Source of the DNA: Vibrio algarum
Lineage (GTDB): Bacteria; Pseudomonadota; Gammaproteobacteria; Enterobacterales; Vibrionaceae
Assembly: GCF_028204155.1 (NCBI RefSeq)
Contig: NZ_JAQLOI010000001.1
Span: forward strand, 682,001 to 746,000
Direction: 5' to 3'
Length of the DNA: 64,000 nucleotides
This document shows, piece after piece, positions 54,337 to 64,000 of the stretch. A program made the translations under genes and the position numbers. Each line of letters opens with the position of its first letter. Position 1 is the first letter of the stretch. The notes beneath the pieces are model-generated. The model had not been told where the DNA came from and searched no databases. It saw only the letters and a program-made list of their open reading frames with translations.

Positions 54337-55099
54337 GACACCTGTTGCAGCGTTTAGTTTAGGCGAACTGAACGCACTTAATAAAGTGGAGCAAAGCTTA
54401 GTACTTGCAGAAATTAATGCGGAGTTAGAATCTCTATCAGCTCAAGAACGCGTTAAATGGGCAATTGATAATTTGGCTGAGAATCATGTTGTATCTTCAA
54501 GTTTTGGTATTCAAGCCGCAGTGATGTTACACCTATCTAATGAAGTGAAACCTAACATACCGGTAATTCTGACTGATACGGGCTATCTATTTCCAGAAAC
54601 ATACCGCTTTATTGACGAATTGACCGAAAATCTAAACTTGAACCTTAAGGTCTTCAGTGCATTAGAGAGTCCAGTATGGCAAGAGGCTAGGCACGGAAAA
54701 CTATGGGAGCAAGGTGTAAAGGGGATAGAAAAGTACAACAAGATTAATAAAGTCGAACCAATGCGCAGGGCACTTAACGAACTTGGCGCTAAAGTTTGGT
54801 TTTCAGGGTTGAGAAGAGAGCAATCGAGTTCTAGAGCAAACCTGCCAATTTTATCTATACAAAATGGGGTATTTAAGTTTCTGCCAATCGCTGACTGGAC
54901 GAATAAAGAAGTTCATTACTACTTAGTTGATAATGGGCTTTCATATCACCCACTACGGGATGAAGGATATTTGTCTTTAGGTGACACCCACACGACTAAA
55001 AAGTGGGAAGAAGGAATGAGTGAAGAGGAAACCCGCTTTTTTGGATTAAAAAGAGAGTGTGGCCTTCATGAAGATGATGACCTTCAAGAGGGGGGTTAG
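54329..55099 (+). CDS. cysH: Phosphoadenosine phosphosulfate reductase
   Basis: A 256-residue thioredoxin-dependent PAPS reductase making sulfite. PP-loop region SSSFGIQAAVMLHL, substrate loop LTDTGYLFPETY, and the catalytic C-terminal cysteine in ECGLHEDDD. No iron-sulfur cysteine pairs are present, so it is the PAPS type rather than APS reductase. Last gene of the cys operon. Confidence 0.95.
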   Translation: MLKTPVAAFSLGELNALNKVEQSLVLAEINAELESLSAQERVKWAIDNLAENHVVSSSFGIQAAVMLHLSNEVKPNIPVILTDTGYLFPETYRFIDELTENLNLNLKVFSALESPVWQEARHGKLWEQGVKGIEKYNKINKVEPMRRALNELGAKVWFSGLRREQSSSRANLPILSIQNGVFKFLPIADWTNKEVHYYLVDNGLSYHPLRDEGYLSLGDTHTTKKWEEGMSEEETRFFGLKRECGLHEDDDLQEGG

Positions 55100-55245
55100 G
55101 GATTTAAATTGTTCACTTTGCAATCAGAAAAGAACAAGTCTGTGGATAACTTGTGAGTCAGTTATGAGTAAAGTTGTAAAAATAGCACTTAAAATGACGA
55201 TCTCATTTTAATGCTATTTTTTCTTAAAAAAATGCAAAAAAAGTA

Positions 55246-55273
55246 TTGCCAATGTGATTCATCTCTCTATAAT
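55246..55273 (+). promoter_or_regulatory. rrn promoter P1
   Basis: TTGCCA, 16 bases, TATAAT, followed by GCGCCCC, a GC-rich discriminator typical of stringently controlled rRNA promoters; an A/T-rich UP-like tract lies just upstream. Confidence 0.75.
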
Positions 55274-55370
55274 GCGCCCCACTGACACGGCAGAGCCCAC
55301 AAGGCTTTGCAGATAAATCAGTAAGACGAGCAGCTTGAAAAAGCCTTTCGAAATTAAAATGAAAAAGTAT

Positions 55371-55398
55371 TTGACTCTTCACTTTAAATCGCTAGAAT
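55371..55398 (+). promoter_or_regulatory. rrn promoter P2
   Basis: TTGACT, 16 bases, TAGAAT. Confidence 0.7.
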
Positions 55399-55431
55399 GC
55401 ACGTCCGCTTCAAGGGAAAGCCTAGAAGCAA

Positions 55432-55446
55432 CGCTCTTTAACAATT
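55432..55446 (+). promoter_or_regulatory. boxA antitermination signal, leader
   Basis: CGCTCTTTAACAATT, the rrn boxA for NusB/S10-dependent antitermination. Confidence 0.75.
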
Positions 55447-55695
55447 TAAACCTATATCAATCTGTGTGGGCACTCGTTGATGACAATCGACAATGATTCT
55501 CTGCTTTCGGGCAAGAAATCAAAAATCGGTTTCAATGAACTGAGTGACCTAATTTGATGTCTTCGGATATCGAACACAGTTATTTAAATACCATTCTGTT
55601 GGAATGGTATGAACTTTAAAGAACACTTTACTATTTGGCTTTGGCTAAAAAGTAAAAGGCAATTTAAAGTCAGTATTCATTGAGCCAAAAAACTT

Positions 55696-57247
<1,552 letters not shown>

Positions 57248-57406
57248 AACGATAGATTGCTTGATGAGTGTCCACACAGATTGAATAGGTTTAGAAAGTA
57301 AAGAGAGCCTTTTGTTTTCACTTTTTGATAAGTGAAGATGAAAGAAATGTACCTGCTTAATTGCGGGTGCGCGTGTGAAAGTGCCCAACACTTTTATACA
57401 ACCTGT

Positions 57407-57482
57407 GTCCCGTTCGTCTAGAGGCCTAGGACACCGCCCTTTCACGGCGGTAACAGGGGTTCGACTCCCCTACGGGATACCA
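57407..57482 (+). tRNA. tRNA-Glu (TTC)
   Basis: 76 bases with encoded CCA, anticodon TTC in CCCTTTCACGG, in the 16S-23S spacer. Confidence 0.96.
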
Positions 57483-57484
57483 TT

Positions 57485-57560
57485 GGGTCGTTAGCTCAGC
57501 TGGTAGAGCAGTTGACTTTTAATCAATTGGTCGCAGGTTCGAATCCTGCACGACCCACCA
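57485..57560 (+). tRNA. tRNA-Lys (TTT)
   Basis: 76 bases with encoded CCA, anticodon loop GACTTTTAATC; two bases after tRNA-Glu. Confidence 0.96.
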
Positions 57561-57592
57561 TTCTTTCCCACGAAGGAATTAAAACTCAAGAT

Positions 57593-57668
57593 GGGGTTAT
57601 AGCTCAGCTGGGAGAGCGCCTGCCTTGCACGCAGGAGGTCTGCGGTTCGATCCCGCATAGCTCCACCA
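57593..57668 (+). tRNA. tRNA-Ala (TGC)
   Basis: 76 bases with encoded CCA, anticodon loop CCTTGCACG. Confidence 0.96.
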
Positions 57669-57718
57669 TTCTTGAAAAGAAACACAGATTTGTTTTAGCT
57701 AATAAAGCAAATGACTGT

Positions 57719-57794
57719 GGGCGATTAGCTCAGTTGGGAGAGCACCTCCCTTACAAGGAGGGGGTCACTGGTTCGAGCCCGGTATCGCCCACCA
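57719..57794 (+). tRNA. tRNA-Val (TAC)
   Basis: 76 bases with encoded CCA, anticodon loop CCTTACAAG. Confidence 0.96.
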
Positions 57795-58194
57795 TCTTTA
57801 AGCACATTCTTTGAGTGTATTTAAAAATGGTTTTTTTCTTTAAGTAGAATGAAAATCTTTGCTCTTTAACAATTTGGAAAGCTGACTGATAACTTAATTG
57901 TTTTCACTTTTGAAAAAGTGAAATAAAACGGCTCAAGGCTGTGATTAAGTTGTCAAAATAAAAGTTCTCAAATCCTATTGACTTCTTTTTAGAAAGAAAT
58001 TGATAGGTACTTGTTGTTACTTCGGTAATAACAAACCAACACACATTCAAGTGTTCTTGGAAACAACTAACTTCGGTTAGATTGTTTAATATTTGAGTCC
58101 GGCAAAATCGAAAATGTTGTCTCGCTCATAATAAAGAGACAACGATTTATAACCTTGGTTGTTTGCCATACATAAAGACCCTTTGGGGTTGTAT
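57795..58194 (+). other. tRNA-Val to 23S spacer
   Basis: No gene. It includes a second boxA (TGCTCTTTAACAATT at 57860-57874) and the RNase III-type processing stem that frames 23S. Confidence 0.7.
57860..57874 (+). promoter_or_regulatory. boxA antitermination signal, spacer
   Basis: TGCTCTTTAACAATT, the same element as in the leader. Confidence 0.75.
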
Positions 58195-61087
<2,893 letters not shown>

Positions 61088-61177
61088 ACAACACCCAAGG
61101 GGTTTTGTGGACTCAATGAAGAACATTGAATGTGTGAAGAACTTATATTTTTGTTGGCTTTTCGAATTTTAAGATTT

Positions 61178-61296
61178 TGCTTGGCGACCATAGCATTGTG
61201 GACCCACCTGATTCCATGCCGAACTCAGAAGTGAAACGCAATAGCGCCGATGGTAGTGTGGGGTTTCCCCATGTGAGAGTAGGACATCGCCAGGCT
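61178..61296 (+). rRNA. rrf: 5S ribosomal RNA
   Basis: About 119 bases, TGCTTGGCGACC to GCCAGGCT, with the core CATGCCGAACTCAGAAGTGA. Confidence 0.95.
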
Positions 61297-61386
61297 CTTA
61301 TTCGTTTTTATCTTTTTTAGAAAAAGATAGAAGCAAAAATTAACAAAGCATCTAAGTCAGACTTTGTTAATGTAAGAATACCATGT

Positions 61387-61463
61387 GGAGTGGTAGTTCA
61401 GTTGGTTAGAATACCGGCCTGTCACGCCGGGGGTCGCGGGTTCGAGTCCCGTCCACTCCGCCA
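61387..61463 (+). tRNA. tRNA-Asp (GTC)
   Basis: 77 bases with encoded CCA, anticodon loop CCTGTCACG; end of the rRNA operon. Confidence 0.96.
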
Positions 61464-61485
61464 TTATCTTACGCAGTATATTACG

Positions 61486-61515
61486 AAGCCTCAGCAGAAA
61501 TGCTGGGGCTTTTTT
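61486..61515 (+). terminator. Terminator of the rRNA operon
   Basis: AAGCCTCAGCA-GAAA-TGCTGGGGCTT stem closed by a GAAA tetraloop and followed by T residues. Confidence 0.88.
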
Positions 61516-61798
61516 GCGTTTGGTATCCAATCACACTGACATCAATGATGGGATCAAAATTCATTCGATTTCACGAACCGCTAAAAACGTTTATATGCGC
61601 TTAGCAGATGCATTCTTCCATAAAACCTTATCTCTTTTATGTGCATTTAATCTAATAAGTCAATTAGTGGCTTTAGTATCATTTGTAAGGTAGTAGCCTA
61701 CAAATATATAAATATAAACACCCTAATTGTTACTCGACAAACTATACGTTTTGAATTAGTCTGGCTGTTTAGACGTCTAGATAGCTTAAGGGAAGGTT
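61516..61798 (+). other. Gap before metA
   Basis: No gene is supported. It contains the metA promoter region and the MetJ box. Confidence 0.6.
61771..61786 (+). promoter_or_regulatory. MetJ operator (met boxes)
   Basis: AGACGTCT, a perfect met box, directly followed by the weaker AGATAGCT, 12 bases before the metA ATG. MetJ with S-adenosylmethionine should repress from here. Confidence 0.75.
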
Positions 61799-62740
61799 AT
61801 GCCGATACGGATACCAGATGAATTGCCAGCCTCTGATGTATTGAAGAAGGAAAATATTTTTGTGATGCCGATGTCTCGTGCTTCTACGCAGGAGATTCGT
61901 CCACTCAAAGTACTTATCCTTAATTTGATGCCGAAAAAGATAGAAACAGAAACACAATTTCTAAGGCTACTTTCGAATAGTCCACTTCAGATAGATGTGG
62001 AGCTGCTCCGTATAGATGACAGACCTAGTAAGAATACACCTACCGAGCACCTAGATAATTTTTACCGTCAATTTAATACGGTAAAAGAAAAAAACTATGA
62101 TGGATTAATCATAACAGGTGCGCCATTAGGCTTAGTTCAGTTCGAAGATGTTATTTATTGGGATCATTTAGAAACCATCATGACGTGGGCTCGTAAGCAT
62201 GTGACTTCGACTCTATTTGTCTGTTGGGCTGCACAAGCGGGTTTGAAACTACTTTACGACTTACCTAAGAAAACGCGTAAGGAAAAGCTTTCAGGTGTCT
62301 ACTTTCATAAGATACAGCAAAAGTTTCATCCTCTCTTGAGAGGGTTCGACGATAGCTTTTTAGCACCTCATTCCAGATACGCAGATTTTTCTTCGGAGTA
62401 TTTAGAAGAGCATACGGATTTAGACATACTCGCGGTTTCAGATGTAGCAGGGGTTTATTTAGCAGCGACTAAAGATAAGCGAAATGTGTTTGTAACGGGT
62501 CATCCAGAATATGAGTCCCATACACTGCACAATGAGTATGCGCGTGACTTAGGAGAGGGAATGGATCCTGCTGTCCCAGTCAACTACTATCCGAATGATA
62601 ATTCTGACAATGAACCAATAGCGAGTTGGCGTAGCCACGGTCACTTACTATTTTCAAATTGGCTTAATTATTGTGTTTACCAACAAACACCTTATGATTT
62701 GGAACATTTTTCTGAAGATAACTTCACCAAAGATGACTAA
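61799..62740 (+). CDS. metA: Homoserine O-succinyltransferase
   Basis: A 313-residue enzyme opening the methionine branch by acylating homoserine. Catalytic cysteine in LFVCWAAQAGLK near residue 142, catalytic His and Glu in VTGHPEYESHTL near 235-237, opening MPIRIPDELPASDVLKKENI. Whether it uses succinyl- or acetyl-CoA cannot be fully settled from sequence; gammaproteobacterial MetA are usually succinyltransferases. GGGAAGG ribosome-binding site, and a MetJ box just upstream. Confidence 0.93.
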   Translation: MPIRIPDELPASDVLKKENIFVMPMSRASTQEIRPLKVLILNLMPKKIETETQFLRLLSNSPLQIDVELLRIDDRPSKNTPTEHLDNFYRQFNTVKEKNYDGLIITGAPLGLVQFEDVIYWDHLETIMTWARKHVTSTLFVCWAAQAGLKLLYDLPKKTRKEKLSGVYFHKIQQKFHPLLRGFDDSFLAPHSRYADFSSEYLEEHTDLDILAVSDVAGVYLAATKDKRNVFVTGHPEYESHTLHNEYARDLGEGMDPAVPVNYYPNDNSDNEPIASWRSHGHLLFSNWLNYCVYQQTPYDLEHFSEDNFTKDD

Positions 62741-62850
62741 GAAACAGGTAGCGCTAACAATTACTAATTTGTGTTAGACGCTACCATCGCTATTGACTCT
62801 CTGACTTCGATTATTTGATATCCAATATTTAACATCCACCCTAACGATGG

Positions 62851-64000
62851 TTACCTTCTCTGGTTTACGTCATGAGCTTGAGCTGGCGGTTCAGATTCAC
62901 AAGCTTTAGCTCGATTGATCATCGGGGTTATAGTTGAACCTTGTATTAGAATTGAAAATACAACCACCGAGTAAGTCATAACAAGTATCACTTCTCGCAC
63001 ATCAATACTTTTTTCAGGCACAACCATGATACCGGCTGGAATAGACATCGCCATAGCGAGAGCGAGCCCGCCTCGTAACCCACCCCAAGTAAGTATTCTT
63101 ATGGACCAAGGATTATAGGTTCTAAATCGATTGAACACTTTATAGGAGAGGAATACGCTTATATAGCGAGCAGCTAATACTAATGGGACCGAAATAACCA
63201 TCACTATCCAATCTTCAGAATGAAAATTGAAAGTAAGCATAGATAAGCCAATTAGAAGAAACAGTAATCCATTGAGGAATTCGTCTATCAATTCCCAGAA
63301 GTGATCCAGGTGATCCTGGCTCTCTTTAGAGAACCCAGTATAACGAGTCCAGTTTCCAATCATGATGCCAGAAACAACCATGGCTAAAGGACCTGAAACT
63401 TCAATGATTTCGGAGAAAACATACCCTGCAGTTGGTATGCCTAATGTCAAAAGAAGCTCCATTGAGTGATCATCTGTTGCGCTAATTAAATAGTGGAATA
63501 GCAAACCTAGAGCCGCACCGTAAATAATGCCACCAATAGCTTCATGTAAAAATAACAGAGAAACAGATCCAATTGTTGGCGTTTCGTTGCCGAAAGCTAT
63601 GGTAAAAAGCGTGACAAAAATGACGAGTCCAAATCCATCATTGAAAAGTGACTCACCTTCTATCTGTGTAGATATCCGTTTAGGTGCATCAAGTTTCTTT
63701 ACGATAGCCAATACAGCAATCGGGTCAGTTGGTGAAATTAATGCGCCAAATAATAGGCAATAAACAAGGGCAAATTGCACACCTATAAGCCAGTTAATTA
63801 ATGCATAAAGCACTAGGCCGATAAAAAATGTCGAAACAAGTGTCGCTCCCAAGGCTAGTAATGTGATTTCCCATTTTTGGTCTTTTAAGTTGGTTAGATT
63901 GATACCTAGCCCACCTGCAAAAAGCAGAAACCCTAAAACACCTTTCAGAAGAAAATCTTCGAAATTTATAGAGCTAATCGTATTTGCGGCTAATTCATTG
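62851..64000 (-). CDS. Sodium/proton antiporter, NhaP/CPA1 type, 5' end outside the window
   Basis: A gene that stays open to the right edge, so its N terminus is missing; 383 codons are visible. CPA1 signatures are present: GVLGFLLFAGGLGINL, LLFGALISPTDPIAVLAIVK with the ion-binding Asp, and EGESLFNDGFGLVIF. About ten membrane segments lie in the visible part. It probably exports sodium (or potassium) in exchange for protons, a function useful in seawater. Convergent with metA. Confidence 0.9.
   Translation of the reverse strand, partial: NELAANTISSINFEDFLLKGVLGFLLFAGGLGINLTNLKDQKWEITLLALGATLVSTFFIGLVLYALINWLIGVQFALVYCLLFGALISPTDPIAVLAIVKKLDAPKRISTQIEGESLFNDGFGLVIFVTLFTIAFGNETPTIGSVSLLFLHEAIGGIIYGAALGLLFHYLISATDDHSMELLLTLGIPTAGYVFSEIIEVSGPLAMVVSGIMIGNWTRYTGFSKESQDHLDHFWELIDEFLNGLLFLLIGLSMLTFNFHSEDWIVMVISVPLVLAARYISVFLSYKVFNRFRTYNPWSIRILTWGGLRGGLALAMAMSIPAGIMVVPEKSIDVREVILVMTYSVVVFSILIQGSTITPMINRAKACESEPPAQAHDVNQRR

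Larger units (their letters stand above)
55100..55695 (+). other. Upstream region and leader of the rRNA operon
   Basis: No protein-coding gene is supported here. The stretch holds two promoters (near 55246-55273 and 55371-55398), a boxA, and the 5' leader of the rRNA transcript. Confidence 0.7.

Noticed and set aside
57491..57814. Open frames across the tRNA cluster, on both strands
   Set aside because: They fall entirely on the four tRNA genes and the spacer; no ribosome-binding site and no protein-like composition.

Overview
The window looks like a chromosomal segment of a marine gammaproteobacterium of the Vibrionaceae, probably a Vibrio. The support is the 16S/23S sequence with a Glu-Lys-Ala-Val tRNA spacer and a tRNA-Asp behind 5S, the gene order slyX/fkpA/yheO/tusDCB/rpsL-rpsG-fusA-tuf, the sodium flagellar motor gene motX between purA and rnr, and pspG next to dusA. 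I do not name a species.

Layout. 1-10.2 kb: a MocR-type regulator fragment divergent from a LysE exporter, a glutamine amidotransferase, a TIGR02444 protein, the ABC-F ATPase yheS, kefG-kefB, yheV, slyD, an isoaspartyl peptidase, slyX and a WD40 lipoprotein. 10.2-17.8 kb: fkpA, yheO, the tRNA 2-thiolation genes tusDCB and the str operon. 18-31.3 kb: a ChaN-like lipoprotein, purA, motX behind a textbook FliA promoter, rnr-rlmB, rpsF-rpsR-rplI (without the expected priB), a DUF481 protein, dnaB, alr coupled to an Omp85-like barrel, and yjbQ. 31.5-34.3 kb: pgi, a CheX-like protein and zur. 48.1-55.1 kb: dusA, pspG, a TIGR04219 barrel protein and cysJIH. 55.2-61.5 kb: a complete rRNA operon. 61.8-64 kb: metA behind a MetJ box, and an NhaP-type antiporter cut by the window edge.

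The unusual part is a 13.5-kb integrated element (about 34.65-48.23 kb) in the 5' end of dusA. A tyrosine integrase lies at its right end and imperfect 29-bp att repeats flank it. It carries an S24-type repressor divergent from a PrtN-like activator, an HUH rolling-circle initiator, a HerA/FtsK-type packaging ATPase, a major capsid protein resembling the double-jelly-roll P2 of phage PM2, many tiny single-span membrane proteins, a repeat-containing virion protein, a peptidoglycan hydrolase and a holin-like protein. I read it as a PM2-like (corticovirus-like) tailless provirus. Between the virion module and the integrase are two AT-rich cargo genes: a fusion of a beta-sandwich with a nucleoside-deoxyribosyltransferase/TIR-like domain, and a coiled-coil protein with two membrane spans. 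They are good candidates for an undescribed defence or superinfection-exclusion module.

Quality note. At least twelve genes, including the essential dnaB, have exactly one base missing in a homopolymer. Restoring one base rebuilds a normal protein each time. This pattern points to sequencing undercalls rather than gene decay, so starts and 'pseudogenes' here should be read with that in mind. In this annotation such genes span the whole restored gene.
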